Shown piece by piece: positions 42,732 through 51,549 of a DNA stretch of 64,000 nucleotides; position 1 is the first letter of the stretch; each line of letters opens with the position of its first letter. The notes beneath the pieces were generated by a model. It had not been told where the DNA came from. It did no database searches and saw only the letters and a list, made by a program, of their open reading frames with translations. The DNA is from Mesorhizobium_L sp035547755. GTDB lineage: Bacteria; Pseudomonadota; Alphaproteobacteria; Rhizobiales; Rhizobiaceae. The stretch spans positions 1 to 64,000 of the forward strand of contig DASZUG010000077.1 of NCBI GenBank assembly GCA_035547755.1. The letters run 5' to 3'. Made by a program: the position numbers and the translations under genes.

Positions 42732-45700
42732 TCACGACGCAGCCAGCAGGCTCGCATTGCCGCCGGCGGCGGTGGTGTCGACGCAGATCGAGCGTTCGTG
42801 GGTATAGGCGGCCGGATTGAGCATCTCGCTGACGATACCGACGATGGGCCCGGCGCGCGCCGCGAGAACGCGGCGAACCGCCCGAAGCGCCTCAGGATTA
42901 CCTGAATAGGCGACGAGATCGAGCGGTAATTTCACCAGGTCGGAAGGATCGATTGAGCCGTCCAGCGCCGCAAGCGAAAGGTCCTTGTTGAGAAGCGGCT
43001 GCAAGGTTTTCGGGGCATCCGGCGCAATGGCAAGAACGCGGTTGCCGGCGGCAAGCGCCTGAATGGCTTGGGCGAGAAGCGCTTCGGGATCCGGCCCGAG
43101 GCAGAGCACTTTTCCGCGCGGCGCCAGCACCAGCGTGTTCGCCTCGCCCGTCGGCCCCGGCAGATCGACCGGGCCGTAGTCGAGAGCGCCGACGGCGGCC
43201 ATGGCGGCAGCCGCCTTGCCGCGCAGAAGCTTGCGCAGAACCGGGATACGATCGTTCCTGGAAGCCCAATCGCCGTTTTTGTCTGCCGGGAAGGCGCGGG
43301 CGAGCGCTTTCGTTTCAATGGGTGGAGAGGAAAATCGCGCATAGGATTGCGCAGCCGTTGCCTTGCGAAACCTCCTCAGATAATTCGGGCCGCCGGCCTT
43401 CGGGCCGGTGCCGGAAAGCCCTTCGCCGCCGAAGGGTTGCGACCCGACAACGGCGCCGATCTGGTTGCGGTTGACGTAGATATTGCCGGCGTGGACGGTA
43501 TCGATCATGTGCTGGGCGCGATCGTCGATCCTCGTGTGGAGCCCGAATGTCAGGCCGTAGCCCTTGCGATTGATGTCGGAAATGACCCGGTCGATCTTCT
43601 CGGCGTCGAAAGTCGCTACGTGCAGGACCGGGCCGAAAACCTCGCGCTCCATGTCGCCGATGCCGCCGGCGCGGAAAATGGCGGGCGCAACGAACCGACC
43701 ATCGGTCGGCGCATCGAGCCGGGCAACCAGACGGCCGTCCCCCTCCATCTTGTTACAATAGCCGTCGATCGAGGCAAGCGCGTCTTCGTCGATCACAGGC
43801 CCGACATCGGTCTCGATATGCCAAGGATCACCGAGCGAAAGCGCTTCCATGCCGCCTTTCAGCATCGCCAGCACCTTCTTTTCCACATCCTCCTGCACAT
43901 AGAGGATGCGCAGCGCCGAACAGCGCTGGCCGGCGCTCTGGAAGGCGGAAGCGAGAACGTCGCGCACGACCTGTTCGGGCAGCGCCGTCGAATCGACGAT
44001 CATGGCGTTGAGGCCGCCGGTTTCCGCGATCAGCATGGCGTCGGGCGTGGCGGTTTCAGCAAGCTGGCGCTCGATGCCCTTTGCGACATCGGTGGAGCCG
44101 GTAAAGCAGACGCCCGCGATACGCGGATCGGCGACGAGCGGCGCGCCGACCGACGGGCCGTCGCCCGGCAGGAGTTGCAGCACGTCTTCGGGAATGCCCG
44201 CCTGCCGCAGAAGCTCGACCGCGCGATGGGCAATCAGCGGAGTCTGCTCCGCCGGCTTGGCGATGACCGCATTGCCGGTGACGAGCGCCGCCGCGACCTG
44301 CCCGGTGAAGATCGACAGCGGGAAATTCCAGGGCGAGATGCAGACGATGACGCCGCGCGCTTCGGTTCCCGCTTCCGCCCTCGCCGCCTCGCCGGCATAG
44401 AAGCGCAGGAAATCGACCGCCTCGCGCAGTTCGCCGACGCCGTCGAGAAGCGTCTTGCCGGCCTCGCGCGTCGCAAGCGCGAAAAATTCCGCGGCGTTTT
44501 CCTCATAAAGATCGGCGGCGCGGAAGAGACAGGCGGCGCGCTCGGCGACGGGTGTCGCCGCCCAGGCCGGCTGCGCGGCAAGTGCGATGCCGACCGCCGC
44601 CTTGGCCTGTTCTGCATTCGATTGGACTACTTCGCCGACGATTTCGTCGGGTTTTGCCGGATTGCGGACCGGCACTGCCGCGCCCTCGCTACTCGCCCGC
44701 GTCATCGGCGCGGCATGCCAACGATAGGGCGCGGCAAAAGGCGCTCTCGCTTTATCCAATTCGGCCAGTTCGACGGGATCAGTGATGTCGAAGCCTTGCG
44801 AATTCTTCCGTTCATTTCCGAAAATGGCGGCGGGAAGCGGGATGGCCGGGTTTTCCGTCGGACCTTGTGTCTCGACGGCCTCGAAGGGATCGCGGGCAAT
44901 CGTCGCGGCGCTCACGTCCTCGTCCACGATCTGGTGAACGAAGGAGGAATTGGCGCCGTTTTCCAGGAGACGGCGCACGAGATAGGCGAGAAGATCGGCA
45001 TGGGCGCCGACCGGCGCATAGATGCGGCAGCGCGTCCCCTCCGTCTTGCGTACCGTCTCATGCAGCGCCTCGCCCATGCCGTGCAGGCGCTGGAACTCGA
45101 AATGATCGCGCTCCCCACCCGCCATCGACAGGATCGCGGCCACGGTATGGGCGTTATGGGTGGCGAATTGCGGATAGATCCTGTCCGTCATCGACAGAAG
45201 CTTGCGGGCGCAGGCGATATAGGACACATCCGTGTTCGTCTTGCGGGTAAAGACCGGATAGCCGGCGAGGCCGAGAACCTGCGCGCGCTTGATCTCGGTA
45301 TCCCAATAGGCGCCCTTGACGAGGCGCACCATGATCCCGCGGTCGAGCTTTTGCGCTAGCGCATGCAGCCAGTCGATAACAAACGGCGCGCGGCGGCCAT
45401 AGGCCTGCACCACGACGCCGAACCCGTTCCAGCCGGCAAGGGAGGGGCTGGCAAGGACCTGGCCGATCACGTCGAGCGAAAGATCGAGCCTGTCCGCCTC
45501 CTCGGCATCGATGTTGAGGCCCATGCGCGCATCCCGCGCCGCCTCGCAAAGCGACAGGAGCCGCTCCGCCATCACCGGCAGCATGCTCGCCTTCTGCGTC
45601 TCTTCATAGCGCGGGTGGATGGCGGAAAGCTTGACCGAAATACCGGGATTGCGGCGGATGTCGTCACTTGTGGACGATCTTTTCAGCGCCGCGATCGCGT

Positions 45701-46376
45701 CGGCATAGGCCTTGTGGTAGCGTAGCGCGTCCGCTTCGGTGCGCGCCGCCTCGCCCAGCATATCATAGGAATAGAGATAGCCCTTCGCCAGCATCGGCCG
45801 CCCGCGCTTCAGCGCCTCGGCGATGGTGCGGCCGAGCACGAATTGCTCGCCCATCTCGCGCATGGCGGCGGAAACCGCGCGGCGGATGACGGGTTCGCCC
45901 AGGCGCCGCACCATGCCCCGCAGCGTCTCCTCGATACCGCCCTCGCCCTCCTCCAGCACACGGCCGGTCAGCATCAGCGCCCATGTCGAGGCGTTGACGA
46001 AGATGGAGGCCGATTCGCCCGAATGCGCCGACCAGTCATGCGGCGCGATCTTGTCGCGGATGAGATCGTCCATCGTCTCCGCATCGGGAACGCGCAGGAG
46101 CGCCTCCGCCAGGCACATCAGCGCCACGCCTTCCGATGTCGAGAGGCCGTATTCCGAGAGAAACGCTTCCATCAGGCGCGGGTCGGTCGATTTCCTCACC
46201 GCTTCCACCAGCCGGACGGCGCGGGCGGAGATTGCCGCGCGCTCTTCCGGCGACAAATCGGCCGTCTTTACGAGACGCCGGAGCGTCTTTGCTTCATCGG
46301 CCAGAATGTGCGCGCGGATGTCGGCGCGGGCCTTTTCCAGATCATCGAGAGGTGCAACAGAGGCTGTGTTCTGCAT
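42732..46376 (-). CDS. putA: Bifunctional proline dehydrogenase/P5C dehydrogenase PutA (no DNA-binding domain)
   Basis: The 1214-residue enzyme oxidises proline to glutamate in two steps. The proline dehydrogenase domain (about 170-470) includes LSAIHPRYEETQ, GLNIDAEEADRLDLSLDV and VKGAYWDTEIKRAQ. The aldehyde dehydrogenase domain (about 560-1010) includes ISPWNFPLSIFTGQV and catalytic Cys819 in SAGQRCSALR. A C-terminal domain of about 180 residues follows. The ribbon-helix-helix domain of enteric PutA is missing, so regulation is given over to the divergent Lrp-type gene. The ATG at 46376 is chosen because the longer frame has no homology. Confidence 0.97.
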   Translation of the reverse strand: MQNTASVAPLDDLEKARADIRAHILADEAKTLRRLVKTADLSPEERAAISARAVRLVEAVRKSTDPRLMEAFLSEYGLSTSEGVALMCLAEALLRVPDAETMDDLIRDKIAPHDWSAHSGESASIFVNASTWALMLTGRVLEEGEGGIEETLRGMVRRLGEPVIRRAVSAAMREMGEQFVLGRTIAEALKRGRPMLAKGYLYSYDMLGEAARTEADALRYHKAYADAIAALKRSSTSDDIRRNPGISVKLSAIHPRYEETQKASMLPVMAERLLSLCEAARDARMGLNIDAEEADRLDLSLDVIGQVLASPSLAGWNGFGVVVQAYGRRAPFVIDWLHALAQKLDRGIMVRLVKGAYWDTEIKRAQVLGLAGYPVFTRKTNTDVSYIACARKLLSMTDRIYPQFATHNAHTVAAILSMAGGERDHFEFQRLHGMGEALHETVRKTEGTRCRIYAPVGAHADLLAYLVRRLLENGANSSFVHQIVDEDVSAATIARDPFEAVETQGPTENPAIPLPAAIFGNERKNSQGFDITDPVELAELDKARAPFAAPYRWHAAPMTRASSEGAAVPVRNPAKPDEIVGEVVQSNAEQAKAAVGIALAAQPAWAATPVAERAACLFRAADLYEENAAEFFALATREAGKTLLDGVGELREAVDFLRFYAGEAARAEAGTEARGVIVCISPWNFPLSIFTGQVAAALVTGNAVIAKPAEQTPLIAHRAVELLRQAGIPEDVLQLLPGDGPSVGAPLVADPRIAGVCFTGSTDVAKGIERQLAETATPDAMLIAETGGLNAMIVDSTALPEQVVRDVLASAFQSAGQRCSALRILYVQEDVEKKVLAMLKGGMEALSLGDPWHIETDVGPVIDEDALASIDGYCNKMEGDGRLVARLDAPTDGRFVAPAIFRAGGIGDMEREVFGPVLHVATFDAEKIDRVISDINRKGYGLTFGLHTRIDDRAQHMIDTVHAGNIYVNRNQIGAVVGSQPFGGEGLSGTGPKAGGPNYLRRFRKATAAQSYARFSSPPIETKALARAFPADKNGDWASRNDRIPVLRKLLRGKAAAAMAAVGALDYGPVDLPGPTGEANTLVLAPRGKVLCLGPDPEALLAQAIQALAAGNRVLAIAPDAPKTLQPLLNKDLSLAALDGSIDPSDLVKLPLDLVAYSGNPEALRAVRRVLAARAGPIVGIVSEMLNPAAYTHERSICVDTTAAGGNASLLAAS

Positions 46377-46510
46377 GGGATTTCCGCAAGAAGAGAACGT
46401 TTCCTCAAAATAGCACGGCGTCATTCAGCGAACGCGCCAAAAAAATGGCCTTTTTAAACCAGATCGCCTATCTTTCAGCTCTTTACAGCTCTTTTCTATA
46501 TGGATTTCTG

Positions 46511-46963
46511 GTGTCTATAGATCAATTGGACCGCATCGACAGGAACATCCTCGCGGCGCTGTCGCGCGACGGCCGACTCTCCATGGCCGATCTTGCCGGC
46601 AAGGTCGGCCTGTCGAAGACACCGGTGCAGGCGCGGGTCCGCCGGCTGGAGCGCGACGGCTATATCCGCGGCTACTCGGCGCTCATCGACCACAACCGCA
46701 TGGGCGAAGGCCACGTCGCCTTCGTCCAGGTGAAGCTTTCGGACACGCGCTCGGCCGCGCTCGACGCCTTCAACAAGGCCGTTCGCGCCGTGCCGGAGGT
46801 CGAGCAATGCCATATGATCGCATCGAGCTTCGATTATCTCCTGAAGGTCAGGACGAAGGACATCGCCTCCTATCGGCGGGTGCTCGGCGAAAAAATATCC
46901 GCCCTGCCCCACGTCGCCCAAACCTCGACCTTCGTGGCAATGGAGACGGTGAAGGACAGGTAG
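46511..46963 (+). CDS. putR: Lrp/AsnC-type regulator, putative PutR
   Basis: A 150-residue regulator. The AsnC-type HTH is at about residues 7-60, LDRIDRNILAALSRDGRLS and KVGLSKTPVQARVRRLERDG, with YIRGYSALID joining to the RAM domain (FVQVKLSDTRSAAL, MIASSFDYLLKVRTKDI). Divergence from putA is the standard arrangement of PutR, the proline-responsive activator. The start is inferred as a GTG at 46511, giving the normal Lrp N-terminus; the open frame continues upstream into non-coding sequence, and no clear Shine-Dalgarno is seen. The 134-base shared promoter region contains two TTTACAGCTCTTT-like direct repeats. Confidence 0.9.
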   Translation: MSIDQLDRIDRNILAALSRDGRLSMADLAGKVGLSKTPVQARVRRLERDGYIRGYSALIDHNRMGEGHVAFVQVKLSDTRSAALDAFNKAVRAVPEVEQCHMIASSFDYLLKVRTKDIASYRRVLGEKISALPHVAQTSTFVAMETVKDR

Positions 46964-47302
46964 TTTTCATCGTGCCTCCGTCTCTCCGGCTTGAGGCAGG
47001 GCAATCTCACATGAAATGACTCCGCCCCCTACCCCCTCTCCGTCCGCTTCGCGGACACCTCTCCCCCACTTCGTGAGGGAGAGGATAGGCCTCGGCCGCA
47101 GGCTCGGCGCCCATCCGCCACCCGCGAAGCGGGGGGAGGTGGCTCGGGCCCCCGGGTCCGGCCGTTAGCCGGCCCGAGGACAGGCTCCGCCCGAGATGGA
47201 GGGGGGATAATAGTCTGTTAACGTGAATTGAGAGCCATGCTCAGGGTCGGGGGCCCTATTGGCCTCCTTCCCGGCGGCGTGTAGACAAGCTCCGACATCA
47301 GG
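46964..47302. other. Intergenic with GC-rich palindromic repeats
   Basis: No gene was seen in these 340 bases. CTCTCC-rich and GGGGGAGG stretches with GTCCGC-TTC-GCGGAC palindromes resemble common intergenic clutter. Bases 47146-47185 (CCCCCGGGTCCGGCC, then GCCGGCCCGAGGACAGGC) match the reverse of 453-493 closely. The last part is AT-richer and probably holds the kdgK promoter. Confidence 0.6.
47146..47185. repeat. GC-rich repeat shared with 453-493
   Basis: The order CCCCCGG, CCGGCC, a four-base loop, GCCGGCCCGAGGACAGGC is found inverted near the left end of the window. Two copies 46 kb apart in intergenic DNA indicate a dispersed repeat family distinct from the two-armed one. Confidence 0.6.
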
Positions 47303-48232
47303 ATGGAACAGCAGATGAGCGTGAGCGTCGCGTCGGTCGGGGAATGCATGCTGGAGCTTTCCGGCCGCGGCAGGAACTGGGACATGGGTTTCGCCGGCGA
47401 CACGTTCAACACGCTCTGGGCCATCCGCGCCCTGCTGCCGCGGGATTCCGTGACGGACTATGTCTCCGCCTTCGGCGACGATCCGTTTTCCCATGAGCAG
47501 CGTGCGTTCATGGAGGGTTATAGTATCGGAACTGCGCAAAGTCCGGTGATCGCCGGCGCGCGCCCCGGCCTCTACGCCATCACACTTCAGGGCGCGGAAC
47601 GCTCCTTCACCTATTGGCGCAGCGATGCCGCGGCGCGCCTTCTGGCAAGCGATCCTGAAAAGCTGGGACGAAGTCTGGCCAATCGGTCACTGGTCTATTT
47701 TTCCGGTATCACGCTCGCTATCCTCGAGCCCCCCGCGCGACGGTTTCTTTTCGAGGCACTGCGTCAGGCTCGCAGCAGCGACGCTCTGATCGCCTTCGAT
47801 CCCAACTATCGCCCGCGTCTGTGGGCATCGGCCGAAACCGCGCGGGCGGCGATCAAGGAAGCGCTCGATCTGGCGGACATTGCTTTGCCGACCTATCCCG
47901 ACGAGCAAATGCTTTTCGGCGACGTTTCTCCGAACGAGGCCGCGAAAAGGCTTGCCGGCCATGGTGTCGAGGAGATTGTCGTGAAGAACGGGTCGGAACC
48001 AGCCTGGGCTGCCTGGAAGCTGGAAACGAATGCGATTCCCGCGATCAACGTCACGCCTGTCGATACGACCGGCGCGGGCGATTCCTTCAACGGCGCCTAT
48101 CTCGCCGCGCGGCTTCTCGGCGCAGCGCCCTTCGAGGCAGCGGCAAAAGCTCACCGCGTCGCCGCCGCGGTCGTTCAGGTCAGGGGAGCGCTTGCGCCGT
48201 TTGAGGTCTTGCAGGCCGCCTTCACAGATTGA
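47303..48232 (+). CDS. kdgK: PfkB-family sugar kinase, probably 2-keto-3-deoxygluconate kinase
   Basis: The 309-residue ribokinase-fold kinase begins SVASVGECMLELSGRG and has the FAGDTFNTLWA segment in place of the usual GGxxxN. It has YFSGITLAIL, FDPNYRPRLWAS (PfkB signature 1-like), and DTTGAGDSFNGAYLAA (signature 2 with the catalytic Asp). The YAITLQGAERSFTYWRSDAA stretch and GDTFNT are typical of KdgK, which phosphorylates KDG in uronate and pectin breakdown. No other uronate gene is adjacent. An in-frame ATG 12 bases later is an alternative start. Confidence 0.88.
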   Translation: MEQQMSVSVASVGECMLELSGRGRNWDMGFAGDTFNTLWAIRALLPRDSVTDYVSAFGDDPFSHEQRAFMEGYSIGTAQSPVIAGARPGLYAITLQGAERSFTYWRSDAAARLLASDPEKLGRSLANRSLVYFSGITLAILEPPARRFLFEALRQARSSDALIAFDPNYRPRLWASAETARAAIKEALDLADIALPTYPDEQMLFGDVSPNEAAKRLAGHGVEEIVVKNGSEPAWAAWKLETNAIPAINVTPVDTTGAGDSFNGAYLAARLLGAAPFEAAAKAHRVAAAVVQVRGALAPFEVLQAAFTD

Positions 48233-48242
48233 GGGCGAAACC

Positions 48243-49403
48243 TCAGCGCAGCCAGTTTCCGATGCGCTTTACCGCTTCGGCCATGTCGTCGAGCGCGCCG
48301 GCATAGGAAAGGCGCATGGTGCGATGCCCTTCCACCGTATCGAAATCGAAGCCGGGCGTCGCCGCGACATGCGCCTCGGCCAGCATCCGGCGGGCGAAAT
48401 CCATGCTGTCATTGGTGTGGGCGGACACGTCGCAATAGGCATAGAACGCGCCATCCATCGGCGCGGCGATCCTGAAACCGATCTCCGGCAGCTTTTGCAT
48501 CAGCATGTCGCGGCTGGCGCGATAGCGGCCTTTGACGCGGTCGAGTTCTTCACTCGCCCCAAACGCCTCGACAGCGGCGACCTGCGAAAGTTCCGGCGCC
48601 GAGATATAAAGGCTCTGCTGGATGCGCTCGACCGGCCGGAGCAGGCTTTCCGGCAGCACCATCCAGCCGATGCGCCAGCCGGTCATGCAATAATATTTGG
48701 AGAAGGAGTTGATCACGACCGCATCCCGCGCAAGCGAGAGCGCCGTGACATCAGGACCGGAATAGTTCAGCCGGTGATAAATCTCGTCGGAAATCGGCGC
48801 GATGCCGTGTTCGGCGCAGGTTTCCAGGATGCGGCGGAGCTCCGCTTCGGGAATGACAGCGCCGGTAGGATTGGCAGGACTGGCGAAAAGGACGCCCGCG
48901 AGCTTTTGCGTCTTGTGTGCCGTGAGAAGCTCTTCGGCCGTCAAATAGCCTTCCTCTCCGAGAGGAATCTCGACCACTTCGAGGCCGAGCGCTTTCAATA
49001 TGTTGCGATAGGCGGGATAGCCCGGCGCGGTGATCGCCACGCGATCGCCCGCGTCGAACATGGCGAGGAAGGCGAGATTGAAAGCCGCCGACGATCCCGT
49101 CGTCACGGCGATCCTGTCAGGTGAGACTTCCGTTCCGTAATGATCCGCATAATGGCGGGCAATCGCCATCCGCAACGATCTGATGCCGAGTGCATCGGTG
49201 TATCCCACGCGCCCATCGGCCAGTGCTTTCCGCGCCGCTTCCAGCGCGACTTGCGGGGCGGGATCGGAAGGTTGTCCGACCGCCATCGAAATCACGTCAG
49301 CGCCCGCAGCCTTCAGGCGGTTGGCTTCAGCAAGCACATCCATGGCATGGAAGGGTTCGATCCGGCTGCGGGTCGAGGGCGTATATCTCATAATCTGTCC
49401 CAT
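48243..49403 (-). CDS. Class I/II PLP aminotransferase
   Basis: A 386-residue fold-type I aminotransferase of the aspartate aminotransferase superfamily. The N-terminal RSRIEPFHAMDVLAEANRL precedes MAVGQPSDPAP. The conserved FASPANPTGAVI binds PLP, and Lys236 in SFSKYYCMTGWRIGW forms the Schiff base. The final arginine region RTMRLSYAG binds the substrate carboxylate. Substrate preference cannot be set; relatives are often called pyridoxal phosphate-dependent aminotransferase or AspC-like. The ATG at 49403 is normal. It converges with kdgK, with a gap of 10 bases. Confidence 0.93.
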   Translation of the reverse strand: MGQIMRYTPSTRSRIEPFHAMDVLAEANRLKAAGADVISMAVGQPSDPAPQVALEAARKALADGRVGYTDALGIRSLRMAIARHYADHYGTEVSPDRIAVTTGSSAAFNLAFLAMFDAGDRVAITAPGYPAYRNILKALGLEVVEIPLGEEGYLTAEELLTAHKTQKLAGVLFASPANPTGAVIPEAELRRILETCAEHGIAPISDEIYHRLNYSGPDVTALSLARDAVVINSFSKYYCMTGWRIGWMVLPESLLRPVERIQQSLYISAPELSQVAAVEAFGASEELDRVKGRYRASRDMLMQKLPEIGFRIAAPMDGAFYAYCDVSAHTNDSMDFARRMLAEAHVAATPGFDFDTVEGHRTMRLSYAGALDDMAEAVKRIGNWLR

Positions 49404-49636
49404 GGCTCGGTCGGAAAGCGCTACACCGGATCAAACCGGTTTCGCCGCCCGCTTCCGTTTCAGGAAATCGTGAAAACATGACAGTCGTCTAGCAAGACAG
49501 AGCAGGTTCCGGAAGCGGATAAGGCTATGATAGAAGGGGCGGGCTAGATTAAGATCCCGATTTGCCTCATGGGTCGTTGGAACCGCTGGTCCTCACGTTA
49601 AGAAACCATCGGGCAGCCGGGATCGTATAAAAAGGA

Positions 49637-50473
49637 ATGGACAAGGTGAAAAAGAGAACTCTGCTCGGCATCGCCGGAACCGGGCTCGCCATGGCGATCC
49701 TCGCGGCGGGGGTAAGTGGCAGGCAGTCGGTGGCATTTTCAGCCGCGCTCCCGCAATTCGTCACGCCGGCCGCGGCTGCCGAACAGAGCGTTCCCGCGCT
49801 CGACAAGGCGCAGGTGGAGGCCATCATCCACGATTATCTCGTCAATCATCCCGAAGTGTTGCTCGAGGCGCAGGCGGCGCTCGAGAAGAAGCAGAACGAA
49901 CAGCAGCAAGCCGCGCAGGCCGCGGCAATCAAGGATTCCGCGCAAGAAATCTACCATGCCAAATGGGATGGCGTTCTCGGCAACCCCAGCGGCAAGGTCA
50001 CGATCGTCGAATTCTTCGACTACAATTGCCATTTCTGCCGCGGCGCGTTGAAGGACATGCAGAACATCATCGCGAACGAGAAGGATGTGCGTTTCGTCCT
50101 CAAGGAATTTCCGGTCCTCGGCCCGGATTCACAGCGGGCAAGCATCGTTTCGATGGCTTTCAAGAAGCTGATGCCGCAGAAATACGGCGAATTCCACCAG
50201 AAGCTCCTTGGCGGCGAAGGCCGCGCCGACGAAGCCGGCGCGATCAAGATCGCCGTTTCGCTCGGCGCCAATGAAAAAGCGCTGCGCCAGGCGATGAAAG
50301 ATCCTTCGATCATTCAGGATTTCAGCAAGACGTTCGAACTGGCGGATAAACTCGCCATCAACGGGACGCCGACCTATATCGTCGACAATCAGGTGATATC
50401 GGGCGCGCTCGGTCAGAAGGTGCTCGATGAAAAACTGGCGCAAGCGCGCGCCTGCGGGACCGGTAGTTGCTGA
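49637..50473 (+). CDS. DsbA-family thioredoxin-like protein
   Basis: A 278-residue exported thiol-disulfide oxidoreductase. A signal or anchor is at residues 6-26 (TLLGIAGTGLAMAILAAG). A helical N-terminal stretch (about 55-100, rich in Gln and Ala) resembles the trimerisation stalk of ScsC/Com1-like proteins. The thioredoxin fold has FFDYNCHFCRGAL with CxxC at 131-134 and the cis-Pro loop NGTPTYIVDNQ. A C-terminal CGTGSC pair is unusual and might be a second redox site. Start: ATG 49637 or GTG 49646, whose spacing to AAGGA is better. It precedes aroQ-accB-accC, the usual rhizobial context. Confidence 0.92.
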   Translation: MDKVKKRTLLGIAGTGLAMAILAAGVSGRQSVAFSAALPQFVTPAAAAEQSVPALDKAQVEAIIHDYLVNHPEVLLEAQAALEKKQNEQQQAAQAAAIKDSAQEIYHAKWDGVLGNPSGKVTIVEFFDYNCHFCRGALKDMQNIIANEKDVRFVLKEFPVLGPDSQRASIVSMAFKKLMPQKYGEFHQKLLGGEGRADEAGAIKIAVSLGANEKALRQAMKDPSIIQDFSKTFELADKLAINGTPTYIVDNQVISGALGQKVLDEKLAQARACGTGSC

Positions 50474-50595
50474 ACAGGCCGAAATCAGGCCGAATTTTTC
50501 GGGTAGAACTGTGGACGGGGAAAGAATGGGCTTGCGCTCCTTGCGCGCGCGCTTAAGCCCGCTATAGAGATGGCTCACATTATTCAGCAAATCTG

Positions 50596-51033
50596 ATGGC
50601 GAAACCTGTCTTCATCCTCAACGGTCCGAACCTGAACATGCTCGGAAAGCGCGAGCCGGGCATCTATGGCGGGAATACACTTCTATCAATCGAAGAGAAC
50701 TGCCGGGCGGCCGCCGACGAATTGAATCTCGAAATAGACTTTCGCCAGACCAATCACGAGGGCGAACTCGTGACCTGGATCCAGGATGCGGGCGAGCAGG
50801 CTTCGGGGATCGTCATCAACCCCGGCGCCTACAGCCACACATCGATCGCATTGCATGACGCCATCCGCGCAATCGCGCCGCTGCCGGTGGTGGAAGTGCA
50901 TCTTTCCAACATTCATGCACGCGAAGCATTCCGCCATGTCTCCATGGTTTCGCCAGCGGCAAAGGGCGTTATCTGCGGTCTCGGTCCGCTGGGCTATGTG
51001 TTCGGTCTGCGGGCGATCGCGGCATCTCTGTAA
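50596..51033 (+). CDS. aroQ: 3-dehydroquinate dehydratase, type II
   Basis: The 145-residue dodecameric enzyme of the shikimate pathway turns 3-dehydroquinate into 3-dehydroshikimate. The N-terminus has ILNGPNLNMLGKREPGIYG, with catalytic Tyr24, then INPGAYSHTSIALHDAIRA and VEVHLSNIHAREAFRHVS, with the catalytic His. The length is standard. It is 122 bases after the DsbA-like gene and 23 before accB. Confidence 0.97.
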   Translation: MAKPVFILNGPNLNMLGKREPGIYGGNTLLSIEENCRAAADELNLEIDFRQTNHEGELVTWIQDAGEQASGIVINPGAYSHTSIALHDAIRAIAPLPVVEVHLSNIHAREAFRHVSMVSPAAKGVICGLGPLGYVFGLRAIAASL

Positions 51034-51056
51034 GGTTCATCGACGAGGGGTCAGTA

Positions 51057-51530
51057 ATGTCGACCAATAAGAAAAACGATATCGATCAGCAACTCATCCG
51101 AGATCTTGCCGGTATATTGAACGATACCAATCTCACGGAGATCGAGGTCGAATATGGCGAGATGAAGTTGCGCGTGTCGCGCCAGTCGCCGGTCATGCAG
51201 GCCTATGCCGCTGCCGCGCCGACGCCCGCACCCGTCGCGGTTTCATCGCCGCAGCCGATCGCCGCGGTGGCCGCCTCCGCAAGCGGGGAGCCAAACCGCA
51301 ACGCCGTCCCCTCGCCGATGGTTGGGACGGCCTATTCCGCGCCGGCTCCCGGCTCCGCCCCCTTTGTCGAGATAGGCCAGAAGGTCAAGGAAGGTCAGAC
51401 ATTGCTCATCATCGAAGCAATGAAGACCATGAACCAGATCCCCTCGCCGCGCGCCGGCACGGTGAGCGCCATCCTGTTCGAGGACGGCCAGCCGGTCGAA
51501 TATGGCGAGCCGCTCGTGGTCATAGAGTGA
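51057..51530 (+). CDS. accB: Biotin carboxyl carrier protein of acetyl-CoA carboxylase
   Basis: A 157-residue protein of fatty-acid synthesis. The N-terminal helix region (LIRDLAGILNDTNLTEIEVE) is followed by a Pro/Ala linker, then the biotinyl domain with PMVGTAYSAPAPGSAPFVEI and EAMKTMNQI, in which Lys123 is biotinylated. The domain ends VEYGEPLVVIE. accC lies 19 bases downstream. Confidence 0.97.
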   Translation: MSTNKKNDIDQQLIRDLAGILNDTNLTEIEVEYGEMKLRVSRQSPVMQAYAAAAPTPAPVAVSSPQPIAAVAASASGEPNRNAVPSPMVGTAYSAPAPGSAPFVEIGQKVKEGQTLLIIEAMKTMNQIPSPRAGTVSAILFEDGQPVEYGEPLVVIE

Positions 51531-51549
51531 CGGCAGGACGGCACACGAC

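Noticed and set aside
43068..45359. 763-codon open frame on the plus strand
   Set aside because: It is antisense to putA and arises from high GC content in the third codon position. The putA frame has complete domains and catalytic residues.
46445..46510. Upstream ATG start for the Lrp-type gene
   Set aside because: It would add 22 hydrophobic residues not found in the family; the GTG at 46511 gives the usual N-terminus.
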